Source: Plenodomus lindquistii (taxonomy: Eukaryota > Ascomycota > Dothideomycetes > Pleosporales > Leptosphaeriaceae). From it: a stretch of 64,000 bases of DNA. Every line of letters starts with the position of its first letter. Position 1 is the stretch's first letter. The notes under the pieces were generated by a model that saw only the letters and a list, made by a program, of their open reading frames with translations, had not been told where the DNA came from and did not search any database. Of the stretch, positions 1 through 12,839 are shown one piece after another. The stretch is from contig JANUWI010000009.1 in assembly GCA_025504975.1 (NCBI GenBank), positions 1,364,001 through 1,428,000 of the forward strand. The letters run 5' to 3'. The position numbers were made by a program, and so were the translations under genes.

Positions 1-134
1 CTCTGGCGGCGGGACCCAACGCATGCTCAACGACGAAGTGACACATGAGGTTGGAAACGCTGGCAGGTCCTGCTTGATTTCGATCGCGGAGCGAAGGACG
101 AGTCACCATCACCGCCCAGAACTTGATAACACAG

Positions 135-1981
135 TCACTTCTTACCCTTCCCGCCTATTATCCCAATTCCCCGAATAAAAAGCACCACCACAACCGTAGA
201 ACCAAGACTGATCCCAAAGTTAAACCAAGCCGTATTCCTTATCCCAATCTTCAGTGTAGGATCCCACGGTCTCAGTTCATGGCCTTCACTACCAATCTGA
301 TCAACACTTACCCCCTTTTCCCTAGCAATAATAGCCGTCTGAACAGCCGTAGCCATAGCCAGACCAATCGCGCGACCAATCTGGCCTACAGCCGTGATCA
401 ACGCGCCACCCAGCGAGGCATCTTCAGGAAGCAGAGTTTTGGCCACAAAGAGCGTTAGGACTGGAAAAATCGTGTCTGCGCCGCATACGGAGAGTGCCAT
501 TGCTGGGAACCCGTATGCCCAGTAGGGCGTATGCACTGGTATCGGTATGGCGAAGAGGAGTGAGGAAATGCTGACGCAGATGGTGCTGAATGTCAATATG
601 ACATCGCCCGGAACACGAGACAAAATCTGGCCGGTGATCATAGCGACCAGGACGCCAGTGACACCCGTAGGAATGAATCGTAGTGTCGTCTGGATGACTG
701 ACAGGCCCTGAAAGTCTTGGAACCAGTATGTTGCAAAGATGAGGTAATTATTGAAGGATGCGAAGAACAGCGCCATGAGTACATTTGCAGCGGTGAACTT
801 GCTGTTCTTGAAGATGGAAAGCTTCATCAGTGGGCGTTTCTGCGTCTTGGTCTCGAGATGGTGTTGCCAGAATCCGAATAATACAATCAGAATAAGGGAG
901 ACGACGATGAGAACGGGGACCCAGGGTGTGCTCCAGCCTACCACGTTGCCTTCTGAGAGTGCGAATAGGAGCATGATGAGTCCTACGGTGATGATAGTAC
1001 CGCCGATCCAGTCCACCGTGTTGCACATGATCGGCTTTGGTTTCGCTGGCGGAAGGGGAATCACTAGGTAGCTTGCCACTGTCGATATAGCGGAGACGAT
1101 GCCAAAGATCCAGAAGACCCATTTCCACGAGAGGTATTCGCCGACAACACCTCCAAAGATGTTGCCGAAGATACCTGGACAAGTGTCAGGTTACACCACC
1201 AGTAGCTGGATCTCTCAACATACCACCAAGAGGTGCACCTGCGCCGAAGCACCCAAACGCAATATCCTTTGCTTTCCCCGGATGGAACGTATTACCCAAG
1301 ATGCCCAGCGCAGTCGGTGCCATCGCAGCAGCAGCAAGACCCTGCAAACCACGAAGAACATCGAAGCCAATCTCACTCGTAATGAACGGCGGTATAATCG
1401 CCGTTACTGTGAACGCAGCGGAACCCCACAGGAAAATCATGCGTTTACCGTATACATCTACCTCTATTAGTATGACTATAGTCACGTATTGCAACTCTCC
1501 AACATTGGTATACGTACCAGCCAAGCGTCCCCATAAAAGCTACACACACATGTCAGGATCACACCCCACACTTCTCATATCGCATACACCATGTTACATA
1601 CCAAGAAGCAACCAAACGTCAAACTATACGCGCCGACAATCCACTGTTGCCGACTCGTAGGGATTTCCAAAGCTTCGCCGATAGTCGGTAAAATGATAAC
1701 CGAAGCTTGCACAGCCATAGTCTGGTTCTCGCATTAATACTGCATTCCCAGTCCTCAACGATGGGGCTGAGACTGGGACATACACTCAAAAACGGCGCTG
1801 CAGAAATCGTAGCAACAAGCGCCACACATCGCGCCTTGGAAAATGGTAACCGCTGTGAAGCGCTGGTGGTGACGGCTACTAGCTCGGCAGCCTTCTCATC
1901 AGTAGCCGCCGTTGTCGTTGCCGTTGCCACGCGCTCAAGATCTGTTATGCCCTCTTCCGATTTCCAGTCTGGCTTCGACAT
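135..1981 (-). CDS. MFS drug/metabolite exporter, DHA2-like (14-TM family)
   Basis: Putative plasma-membrane or vacuolar proton-coupled exporter of the major facilitator superfamily; substrate unknown. I assembled five exons on the minus strand: 1784-1981, 1602-1721, 1518-1539, 1224-1457 and 135-1174. Four introns of 62, 62, 60 and 49 nt all begin GTATGT or GTACGT and end AG. The joined frame is 1614 nt, or 537 aa, usual for DHA2 proteins. The ATG at 1981 opens a roughly 50-residue Ser/Thr/Ala-rich cytoplasmic N-terminus, followed by TM1 (VQASVIILPTIGEAL, residues about 69-85). The MFS motif A GRLADVYGKRM (residues 110-120) appears only after splicing the 22-nt exon 3. LRGLQGLAAAAMAPT and GAGAPLGG-IFG (around residue 192) match conserved TM4/TM5 motifs. 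The C-terminus ends in a hydrophobic helix and GGKGKK. The family is clear; the transported compound and any cluster membership cannot be read here. It shares its upstream region with the divergent hydrolase. Confidence 0.88.
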
Positions 1982-2885
1982 GGTTGCGCAATCGCATTGA
2001 GCCGCGAGATTGAGCTACCAGGAGGGGTAAGGAAGGGTTTAAATGAGGTTTATCTTGTGGCGGCGTCCGGGTTTTGGGGTGCGAGAGGATGCAGACGCCA
2101 CGAGCGGAATGGTTACCGAAGGCGTGGCGTGCGACTTGTGGGGTAAGAGATCATCCGTTAGCTGGGTGTTGATGTGCGTGTGAGACAGAGTTAGAAGAGT
2201 TTACAGCGTGGTGTCGCCTTAGATGGGGTTTATGGCATGCTGATGATGGGTTGCTGCGGTTTTGGTAGGTGGCTATGAGGAAGTCCTGATCATCGCCATG
2301 TGTTGGCGCTGTTGGCGAATGGGCATGCACATGTCGATGAGGATGCCCATGACGCGGTAAAATTACTTGTGATGGAGCATGGCATTGATATGAGGTTCTG
2401 CAAATGTCTTTACCCTTACTTGAAGTGAGACAGTGGTTGTGAAAACTCCACGGCACCAGATTGTTGCCCCACCAATCACAAGACAGCTCTTCACTTACCT
2501 ACACGAGGAAAGGGCTTGTATTTACAGTCTCCACTCGACTTCCACTACGACTCTATCTACTCTTTTCTCCTCAACCCTTCACATACTCCTAATGAACGCA
2601 CTATTTCTGCGAGAAACTCAGCATTTCTAGTCATCGCATTCCACTCCATCGGTACTGTGATTTCACATGCTTTCCCGTTCCCACGTCACTGCAATTAATT
2701 GCTTCCATATGCCTCTACGTTTAACCGAATTCGCACGAGATTGAAATAGAATAAAGGCTTCGGACTTAATTTAGCAGTGCAGATTGGATGTTGTGTCCTT
2801 TCTAGACTTCAATACACCCCAATGGCTACGGCCGCGAACCGTCGCACTGTCTTGCCGCGACCGTCCAACGGACGGTACTGAGAAA

Positions 2886-2900
2886 CCCCCCCCCCCCCCC
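2886..2900. repeat. Homopolymer C tract (C15)
   Basis: Fifteen consecutive C residues inside the divergent promoter region. Such runs are length-variable and prone to sequencing error; it may also act as a nucleosome-poor or G-quadruplex-prone element, but that is inference. Confidence 0.8.
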
Positions 2901-3105
2901 GATTCCGTTCTTCTGACATGGCGAAAAGCTCGGAAGTTAGAAAGGCTCATGTTCCGTTGTCATGTGTGTTGGTCGTCAGCTTACTGTACGTCCCAATGTT
3001 GCTGCCTGATGACCGCCACGCGGAGCTGAACGGGCAAATGGCAAGAGACACTCGGGTGACATAGGAATCTTGTATAAGGAGTGTCCCTGAATTCTGCAGC
3101 AATGG

Positions 3106-3113
3106 TATATAAG
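3106..3113 (+). promoter_or_regulatory. TATA-box-like element for the hydrolase gene
   Basis: TATATAAG lies 141 nt upstream of the hydrolase start codon, in otherwise mixed-composition DNA. It is a plausible core promoter element given typical fungal 5' leaders of 50-150 nt. No transcription start can be confirmed from sequence alone. Confidence 0.4.
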
Positions 3114-3253
3114 CACGATAATCAACTCGTGATCGTGATGTAGCGTGTCTAACAACTTGCCCAGAATTCTCCGCGACCCAGATCAAGTCACCAACGACCC
3201 GCAAGAATAATCATCAATCCCATACACTAAACCCTCTCCAAAGCATACCCAAC

Positions 3254-4340
3254 ATGTCTGCTTCTTGTCTTATCGACCCTGACGATACACCCTCCTGTCA
3301 TTGCCCACTAGACAACTCCACATCCTCCATCCTCTCACTTCCCGACGGGCGAAAACTAGGCTACGCACAATATGGCGCCCCAACCGGAAAGCCAATCTTT
3401 TTTTTCCACGGCCTCCCCGGCTCCCGTCTTGAAGGCGCATACTTTGATGAACTAGGCAAAGAGCTAGGTGCCAGAATCATCTCGCCCGACCGCCCAGGCA
3501 TGGGATGGAGTACTCCGCAGCCCGGACGAAGCTTACTAGACTGGCCAAAGGATGTTGAAGCTTTGGCCAAAGAACTAGGGTTGCAAGAGTATTCAGTCAT
3601 GGTGCGTTTACCCAATTCCTCATACACACCATACCTTCTCCTCCATCATTGCCGCTGCACCGTAACAGCAACCATACGGCTTCGCTAACTCACCACACGA
3701 CCAGGGCGCCTCAGGTGGCGGTCCCTACGCCCTATCCTGCGCCTACTCCCTCCCCACCTCGCGCCTAAAAACCCTTACACTAATTTGCGGTCTCGGCCCC
3801 CCAAACCTCAGCATGCGCGGCGCAGACCTCGCACACCGCATCGGCATCCCCCACGCCTGGCGCTGGGCTCCTACTTCCCTAATCCGGTGGTTTCTCGCCC
3901 TCGACCCTTTATTTCGCACCTCAGTACCCGAATCAACACGTCTGGAGCTGAAGATGCGACCGCGTGAACAAGCGAAAATTACGCATGAAAAGGATAGGCG
4001 CATTTATGCGGGTAGACATGTGGTAAGGATGATGCTTCGCTGCGTTTCGGAAGCGTTGGGGCAGGGGCTACGTGTTGCGAGGGAGGATGGGAGAGTGGTC
4101 TGTGGGGAGTGGGGGTTTCGGGTTGAGGATGTAGGGAAGAAGGGAGTGAAGGCTGTGTTGTGGTATGGGAGGGAAGATGTGTTTGTGCCGATTGGGCATG
4201 GGGAGGGGATTGCGGAGAGGCTGGAAAGTGGTGGGGGGGAGGGAAGGCTGGAAAGGAGGTTTTTTGAGGATGATACGCATAGTAGTATTTTCTTTGGGAG
4301 GAGGAGAGAGATTTTGGAGAGGATTTTGAAGGAGATGTGA
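3254..4340 (+). CDS. Alpha/beta hydrolase fold protein
   Basis: Serine hydrolase of the alpha/beta fold-1 family, probably cytosolic because no signal peptide is seen; substrate unknown. Two exons, 3254-3601 and 3705-4340, are separated by a 103-nt intron (GTGCGT...CCAG) and give 327 aa. The oxyanion segment FFFHGLPGSR lies at residues 49-58. The nucleophile elbow GASGGGP (Ser119) is created exactly at the splice junction, since exon 2 begins with its first Gly. The acid is probably Asp274 in YGREDVF and the base His308 in DDTHS, so the full Ser-Asp-His triad is present. The ATG at 3254 follows a pyrimidine/A-rich leader and is the first in frame. The 3' third of exon 2 is strikingly purine (G) rich on the coding strand. 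It is divergent from the MFS exporter; co-regulation is possible but not shown. Confidence 0.87.
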
Positions 4341-5045
4341 GATGGGGATGCGAATGGGGATGGGGATGTGGGGGCTTGGTGGAGAAGGTACGGACGGAAA
4401 TCTCAACTCTTGGGAAGGCGAGGTGCGAATACAGTGGCATGCAAACATACAAGACGATGCAACTGTTCACAGTCCTGTACCAAAGTCTAGACAAAGAACA
4501 ACACATCCAAATCCAATCTATACTACTAAAAGAACTCCCGCATCTTCAATTCATTTCAATCTCGTCCTGCGCGCACTGCACGAGTTCAGGATAAAGAACC
4601 TACATAGTCTTAGTATTCGCTAATCACAGAAATTGTTGTATTGCTGAACGTAACCCAATGTCTGTGCTATACCCGGATCATGCAGCGTCGACTTGGAAGG
4701 CGCATTACTCAGAGTAAATTCCCCCAGTTGCGTTATCATCTGTGACACCGGCGACGGGTTTTAGATTGATGGCAACTTGCGACATGAGTAGCAGTCCCGC
4801 AATCACTTGTTATGATGGCGATCATTCATGACCATGAACAAGACAAGCCATGCTACTAGTCGTCTATCCCATCTGTGACCCCTCGCACTCGTTGGCATAC
4901 ATTTTCATCTGTAGGGTACTGTGAGGGTTGGCCTTCGTGTACGCGCATCCGCGCACATACCCCTCACGTGACCGCCGAGTCAGCCGCCGAGTCAGCGCCT
5001 ACAAACATCATATCCGTGCGGCCCTCCGGCTCTAGCAACCCCTTG
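4341..5045. other. Intergenic, gene-flank composition, up to island edge
   Basis: No convincing gene. Frames of 85-93 codons just after the hydrolase stop lack any domain. Near the edge, two adjacent copies of GCCGAGTCAGC occur at about 4975-5000. Composition switches from mixed to extreme A+T within about 30 nt around 5045. Confidence 0.55.
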
Positions 5046-8000
5046 TATTTAGATTCCTTAAGATTTAACTAAATTATTTAAATTTATACTCTAAACTATA
5101 ATATAGATTAAATACTACTAGAAATAATACCTATTTACTATTAGTAGCTATAGTAGCTAATATACTTTATAAATAAATAGTTTATATAGATAAATAGTCT
5201 ACCTCTACTAAAACTTTACTAATATTATATTCTATTCTAGTTTAAAGTAGTATAATATAGTACTATATAGCGTAAAACTAGCCTAAATACTATTTTATAA
5301 CTACTTTTACTTTATTTTTATATATTTATAAGTTATATTTTATTTTATAGTACTATATATAGTGTTATATTTACTTATAGCTTTTACTAGTCTATTTTTT
5401 TATTTTTTTTACTTCTTTATTATTATTACGCGCTTTAAACTCTTTTAAAATACTTAAATATAGGCTTATTTTTACTATAAAAATACTTTTATACTAAATC
5501 TACTTTTTTTTAATATAATTTATAATACGTAGTAGCTTTAATAGTAGCTTAAAATTTAGTAATCTTTATTTATACTAATACTAGCTTATAAATAATATAT
5601 ATAGCTTTTTTAATACTTTTTTAAAAACTTTAACTATAGAAGTTAGAAAACTATTTATATACTTTTAAATCTTTATTTTTATAAATATTAATTAAAACTC
5701 TAGTTTAAAAGTTTTATTTAGAGTTTATAACTACTAGAGTTTATAATTAATAAAAAGTAGTAATAAAGTATATATTTAGATATTAAACTTAAATATAACT
5801 AGCTTTAGCTTATATAAAACTAGTCTAGTTATTAGATATATAGTATAATTAGAAGTGCATAAAATATTAATAATTTTAATAATAATTAAAATAATTAATT
5901 ATATCTTTTTTAAGCGTAGTTTAAAAGGCTAGTTTTACTTTAAAAGTTATAAATTACGCTAGTATATTCTATACTCTACTTTTTTATTAGACCTAGAGAG
6001 ATATAGCTCTCTAAAAGCTAGAGGTTCTATTCTTCTAGCTCTTATTATAATAACTCTATTCATCTAATATACTTTTTTTAGCCTAGAGGCTATTACTAGC
6101 TAAATACTTTTTTTTATAAAGTTATTAAAAAGTTATCTAGTTACTACTAGATTCTTTTAATTAGAGTTTTATTTATTAGTATTAAAAGCTTTTTAGTATT
6201 AAAAAGTCTAAATTAATAAAAAAACTTTTTTTAAAACCTTTTTAGTAGAGCTTTTATAAAGCTATCTACTATTATTTCTAATAATAGTATATATTATACT
6301 TTAATTTATTATTATTATACTTTTTATTATAGCTAGTAGTTATATATATTAATATATTATAGCTTTATTTAAAACTTTAAAACTTTTATAGTAAGTAGCT
6401 AGATTATTTATTAATTATTATATTTAATTATAATTAGGTCTAGCTTAATTTTAATACTAAGCTCTTTAAAAAGCTTTTTAATAAAAAAAAGCCTTTTTAG
6501 TAACTTAGAAAAGAGTAAAAGATTTAGCTTTAGTACTTAAAGTTATAACTATATTCTATTTATTTATATTCTAGGTAATAAGCCTACTATATAACTTAAT
6601 TATATAGCTTTAGAAGCTTTTTCTACTCTATAGATTATTAGTAAAAGAGGTATTATTTATAATTTAAAAGCGTAAGCTATTTTTAAGCTATAATATAGTA
6701 GATTATATACTTTAAAAAGATATTAAAACTTAGTTTATAGCTTTATAATACTTATAGCTAGAACTAATAAAGTATTTTACTAGTTTTAATATAGTAAATA
6801 ATATATCTAGATATATAGTAACTATAGTAAAAAAAAGTAATCTAATTTTTTATTAGTATTTATTAATATTTATATAGCTTACTAGTTTATTATAGAGTAA
6901 TAGCTTAATAGCTACTATTAGAGTATTATATACTACTCTTTAATTATTAATTAAATAGCTAATTTTATTATAGTAAAAGGTTTAGAAAAGCTAGATCTAG
7001 CGATTTCTTTAGTTATAGATTATCTCTATTTTAAAAAATTACTATAAATTATATCTACTAGTAATAGTATAATATTTCTTTAGCTATTTTATTACTTTAG
7101 TAGTTTACTAGTTCTATTTTTATAGATAAGCTATAATAATATTATTAATATAAAAAATAATAATAATACTACCTTTAATAAAATAGTATAGCTTATATAG
7201 AATAGCTTTAAAGCTAAGCTTTTATAAAGTTATATAAACTTCTTTTACTATAGTAAAGGTAAAACCTAGAGACTATATAGTACCTTATTAACTTATAAAA
7301 CTATTTCTACTTTTTAATAAGTTTTTAGTATATATATATATAAACTATTTAGTTTATTACTATATATATAAATATATTTATAATATTAAATTATTTTAGC
7401 TTTAGTTTATACTAGGTAATGTAAGAAAGTTTTTATAAAAATAATAATAAAATATAAAACATTCTCTTTTAATAGGAATTTTAAAGTTTAAGTTACTATT
7501 TCTATTAATAGTTTATAATAGTATTATATTATAAGATATAGATATTTAAAATTTATAGTAGTTAGTATAGTACTAAAAAGATATATTTAATTTAGTAAGT
7601 TATTAGATTTAGTAGTATAAATAATTATATATTATTAAAGTTAATATTAAAAAGCTAATTATACTTTTTAGAATATAAAGTATATTAGTTTACTCTATAA
7701 TTTATTTATCTAATAAGTTTAAAAACCTTATAGTATTATAACTACTAGACTTTATTTTCTATTAGCTTTTACTATTTAAATCTATTAATAATATAATATT
7801 ACTATATATTTTTGTATTCTTTCTAACTTACTTTTATATTTTTATAAAAATAATAATATATAGAAAAGTAACTTATATAGATAAATAACTAGGCTCTATT
7901 AAACTTCTATTAAAATACAATTCTATAATAGAAGTATATAATAGATAATAATAGTAGTATATAGAAACTTTAGTAATCTAATCTATTTAAAGTTATTTAT

Positions 8001-8965
8001 AAACTTTTATTTATATATTTTATTTTAAAACTTACTCTAATTATAGCATTAATAGTAGTATTATATAATTTTACTAATTAAAACTTTTTTTATTTTTTAT
8101 TTTATTACTATACTCTAAAAAGTTTTATTTAAAATATATTACTAAAAACCTTTTATTTACTATAGAAGTATTTTTATACTTCTAACCTTTTTCTATATAG
8201 TTTATATTATTAAGTTTATTTCTTTATATTTAAGCCTTTTAATTAGGTTTTAATACTACTACTATTAAATAAACTATTATTTTAGAACTTTTAGTAAACT
8301 TTTTAAATATATTACCTATATATATTAGTAAAATATTAATATATTTAAAATCTTTTTCTCTATAAAGCGTTTTTATATTTTAAACTATAAAGTATTACTT
8401 TAATATACTAATACTAATGCTTAATATAAATAGTAGATGGTAATAAACTATATAATTTAGTAGTAGATCTAAAAAGTATAGCTTTAAAATTAAAGTAGAA
8501 AAATTATATTTCTAAAACTTTTATTAATATTATTCCTAGTAATTATAGTATCTAAAGTAGAAGGAAAACTAGAATAGAATATAGATTTTAGTAATCTAGT
8601 TTATTTTATTTAATTATAGATTTCTAAGTTTAAAAGCTATATATTAATAGTAAATATATATAATAATAAATATAAAATAGTAATAAAGATTTAATAGATA
8701 AAGTAACTAGAATATATTATTTTATATTTTTTTAAGTACTAATAGAATAAAAATAAGTTATAGATTTTATTTCTATATCTAGTAAAGTATTTTACTATTT
8801 TAAGCTATATATATAACGTATTTAAGTATAATTATATTCTATTATAATTAAATTTTTAGATTACTAAAGTATTTATACTAGATATAAAAATATATTTAAA
8901 AGTAGAGTTAATATAGAATAAAACACTTTACTTTATTATATAAGTACTTTAAATTACTATAAACT
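5046..8965 (-). mobile_element. Copia-type LTR retrotransposon relic 1 (RT recognisable)
   Basis: Reading the minus strand from about 7600 down to 6480, with stops read as former Gln/Trp, gives the Ty1/Copia reverse transcriptase order. A segment like NKALYGLRQSPLLWQ comes first, then FIKGSIIIFFY followed by I-N-N where Copia has V-D-D, then the LGIE block and a downstream SINKYQQKIG-type stretch. Asp-to-Asn at the catalytic pair is the expected RIP change. RNase H should lie at lower and integrase at higher coordinates on this strand, but I did not resolve them. LTR ends were not found, so the outer limits given are only the free space between the island edge and Gypsy-1. Confidence 0.55.
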
Positions 8966-8970
8966 ATATC

Positions 8971-9255
8971 TATTATAGTTTAAACTAATAACCTTTTAAC
9001 TATTAGAGGTTTAGTAATACTTTACTTTACTAGCGCTAGGCTATAATAGGCTAGTATACTTTAGTTAGTAGAAATATAGTATATTTCTATTTACGTATAG
9101 AAAACTAGCTCTTTATATAATATTTTACTATAGAGGCTATTAATTAACTTACTATAAAGGCTATTAATTAACTTACTATAGAGGCTATTAATTAACTTAC
9201 TATATAGGCTATTAATTAACTTACTATAAGTACTATTTATATTTATACTTTTATA
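8971..9255 (+). repeat. Gypsy-1 5' LTR (285 bp)
   Basis: Same length as the 24136-24420 copy and collinear with it; the differences I saw are C/T or G/A transitions. It contains four consecutive 24-bp units (9127-9222). The preceding atatc matches the 5 bp after the 3' LTR, fixing this boundary. Confidence 0.9.
9127..9222 (+). repeat. 4 x 24-bp tandem repeat inside Gypsy-1 5' LTR
   Basis: Four near-identical 24-bp units each contain GGCTATTAATTAACTT. The same four-unit array recurs at 24292-24387 in the 3' LTR, so it predates the element's last transposition. It may be an LTR promoter or enhancer array. Confidence 0.85.
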
Positions 9256-9899
9256 CTAAATTATATTTACCTATTTCTAGAATATTACTAGTTAGACTTA
9301 GTTATTAAAAACTATATATAAAGTATATAAGTTAGTAGGTAATAGAACTATAGCTATAAGCTACTATAAAATATATATTACCTAAATTTAAAAGCTATAT
9401 TATAGGTATAGGTAGCTTACTACTTATATAATAGTAAGTTTTAATAATAAAAATTAGAAAAGTTTATTACTAGAAGCGCTATAGGTAGTTTAGTTTTATT
9501 AAATAACTAATACTAGTAAAAGAATTAGTTTTTCTAAAAAGTAGATAAGTAGATTATAGATAGAGTATAAAATAAAAAATTAGTATAAAATCCTTTTTTT
9601 AAAGTCTCTAGATACCTAGATTAATGTACTACTAATTATAGTTAATTACCTAAAATTTTATTATACTAACTTTATAACTTTACTATAAATTCTACCTAGA
9701 ATATTATATTCTAAAGAATAGGCTTTCTACTACTACTACTAAGCTACTAACGCTAATTAAACTAGTGTAATAGTACTTTTATATTAGTTTATTACTTTAA
9801 GCTACTATAAATATTACTTTATTTAGATAAAAGTAGTATTTAATAAAACTTTATAAATAATAGTATAACTAAAACTAAAGCTAATATAGTTTATATTAA

Positions 9900-12420
9900 G
9901 TTTAATAATAGTACACACCTAGAAGCTATTATAAATACTAATAAATATAACTACTTTTATAAAACTTTTTTAAATAGCTATTAGCTAGAGCTTAAAAATA
10001 CTAATAAAAACCTACTATTTCTAATACTTACTCTAGAGACTAACTATAAAAATACTAATAATGTTATACACTCTATTAAAAATAGTAAAGTTACTAATAC
10101 TAAAAGCTTTAAAAAATAAGTTACGTAGAATTTAAAGTTCTAATAGAAAATAATACTAGATACTATAGTTAACCTCTAATAAGCTACTTTTAGTATTAAT
10201 AAATATATTAGATACTTTAACAACGCCTAGCTTAAACTAAATAAAGCTAAAGTAGCTCTATAAAAGGCTACTAGTATTAGTAACTTAATATAGCTATTTA
10301 TAAAAAATAAAGAAATAGAAAAGCTAAAAAGTAATATTATATTTATAAAGTTAAACTATAATAACTACTATAATAACCTTTTTAACACCTATAACTATAT
10401 TAAAAAACTAAAAAAGTAAATTAGTAACTTTAATACTATTATATAAATATATAATAACTAACTTAAATCTAGTTTAATATACGCTAAACTTTATAAAAAG
10501 GTAAATAACTTTACGCACTAATATAAAGTTAAAGTTATTAAAATAAACTACTAGAATATAGAAGTAAAGGCTTAGGCTAAGTAAACTAATATAATAAAGA
10601 AAAAATATATATAGAAACTAAAGGATACTAAAAACTAACTATATAAAGAAATTAATTAGGCTATTAATAATTTTATAGAGTTCTATATAGAAAATAAAAA
10701 TATACTTACCTAACTTTTAGTTTATAAACTTTACTATAAGCTTTACTCTATTCTATAATATAATAGTTAACTAATTCTAAATAGCTTTACTACCTATTAA
10801 TAGTTTTTATAAAGTAGATACTAGTCCTTTACTAGTAGAAGTAGTAGTAGTAGAAAAAGTATAGATAATAGTAAAAAGCCTAGAAGTTATAAACTAACTT
10901 TTTATTCTAGTAGTTATTTTTATAGATAATCTCTATAATTAACGCTTTATATACTAGCATTTATACTAGATAGCCTATTATTTACTTTTAAGCTCTTTAA
11001 GTTAGATAACTTTAAAAGTAAAAAAAATAAAAACTATATATATTAAAAGAACCTAGCTATTATAAAATACTGTATATACTTTAAAAACTAGTAGAGTATT
11101 AACTACTTAAAGTTCTATATATAGAGAAAAGTATTTAAGTATATATATAACTTTAAAGCTAAATACTTTATAGATATTATTAATACTTTAAATACTTAAT
11201 ATAAAATATATAACTAAATTATAGATACTAAAACTAAGCTTACTAGTAGTAGTTTAAAGTAAAAGCTAGAATAATATTTTATAAAATAGCGCTTTAAATT
11301 TTAAGCTACTATATATATTTTTAAGTACTAAAATTATATATAGATTTACTATATATAAAAGTTTATACGCGTAGGTTTTACTATAGCTATTACTACTAGC
11401 TCTATTAAAAGTAAAACTATTTAAAAGTTTCTATTACGCGTATAATATATTAACTAGAGTTATTAGTAAATTATACTAAGTAAGCTAGCTACTACTATAT
11501 CTACTTATACTACTACTAGTTTATCTACTTTACTACTAGCTTATAAAATAGAATAGAATAAAAACTTTACTCTAGCTCTAATAAACTATACTATAAAATA
11601 TATATATAAAAAACTTACTTTTAAATATTTAAAGAAAAATAAAAACTAGTTAGCTAAACTTAAACTCTATTTTAAGTATAGTAAAAATAGTTATTAGATA
11701 TACTTTAACTAAGCCTTTTACTATAAATAACTTTATACGCTATTTTATAAAATCTTTAGGCTTACTACTCTATATATTAAAAAAATAGATAACTATAACT
11801 TTACTATAGTAAAAGTATAGAAAAAGAAAAAGGTTATTTCTAACTTTAATATAGTAGATAAAAAAAGATATTTATATAGTAATAACTCTAATCTATTAAA
11901 CTAGATACTTTTATACTAAACTATATATAGAAGCTATAATAGTATAAAATAAAATAGAACTATTAATAATATAGAGTATAATAGACCCTTTTTACTACTA
12001 CTACTATTTAAATTTTAGGTACTAAAATATATAAAACGTATTATATTTCTATATTATTTACTAGATAAAAGTTCTATAAATAGCTTAAGTTTTAAGTATA
12101 AGCTTTAATACCTAAAAATTAGAAGTTAGTTAAAATACTTATTAATATAGGTACTAGTGTTTACTTTATAAACTACTAATAAATTAAAAAGAATAGTTTT
12201 ATAGTTATTAAAATAAATAAGCCTATCTACCTATCTCTAGCTAATAAAAGGGAAGTAGGCTAGTTAATAGAAATAGTAAATATAGTAGTTAAATATAGTA
12301 GTTATTAGTATATAGTACTCTACTATATTATAAATATTAGTATATATAATATTATTTTTAGTATAAACTAGTTTAATTATTACTAGCCTAATCTATTCTT
12401 TAGTAAATAACACGCTTTTT
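9900..12420 (+). pseudogene. Gypsy-1 gag and protease relic
   Basis: The plus-strand frame from about 9.9 to 12.0 kb reads as a Lys/Asn/Glu-rich gag-like protein interrupted by TAA/TAG. At 12131-12420 the frame gives ILINIGTSVYFI, corresponding to the retropepsin motif LIDTGASVYFI with Asp-to-Asn and Gly/Ala changes, followed by a hydrophobic beta-rich stretch typical of retroviral-type aspartic proteases. Gag start and end are not resolved. Confidence 0.6.
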
Positions 12421-12839
12421 ACTTTTCTAAAGCTAACTATAAGCTTAACTATTTTTACTATAGTTTCCTAGATATAGTATATATAAATAGTACTATAAAT
12501 AGTACTATATAAAAAGGGGGAGTAAGTAGTTAAGTAGTAATAATTTTAGTATATACTACTAGTATTATAGCTACTAGAAGCCTATAGGAAGTAGTATAAA
12601 TAAAGCTATATTACTAGAATTAGCTTAAAAAACTATCTAATAAAAACTATACTACTAAAGCCTTTTAAAACACGTTAAAGTTTATAGCTATTTTATAAAC
12701 TAACTTTAATAAGTATATAGATAAATTAGAGTAACTACTAATAATAAAAAAAGAAGTAAAAAACTTTATACCTAGCTAGGTACTAGATAAGTTTCTAGAT
12801 TTATTTAACCTAAATAAAGCTTACTAGCTACCTTTCTAG

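Larger units (their letters stand above)
1982..3253. promoter_or_regulatory. Divergent intergenic/promoter region between MFS exporter and hydrolase
   Basis: This 1.27 kb stretch separates two divergently transcribed genes and must hold both promoters. It has ordinary gene-flank composition and no convincing coding frame. Visible landmarks are a TATATAAG element (3106-3113) upstream of the hydrolase, a C15 run (2886-2900), and a pyrimidine-rich leader just before the hydrolase ATG. Short open frames on both strands (for example 2151-2456) show no recognisable domain. Confidence 0.6.

Noticed and set aside
2151..2456. 101-codon His-rich minus-strand frame upstream of the MFS gene
   Set aside because: No recognisable domain, composition typical of promoter DNA read out of frame, no intron signals tying it to a larger gene.
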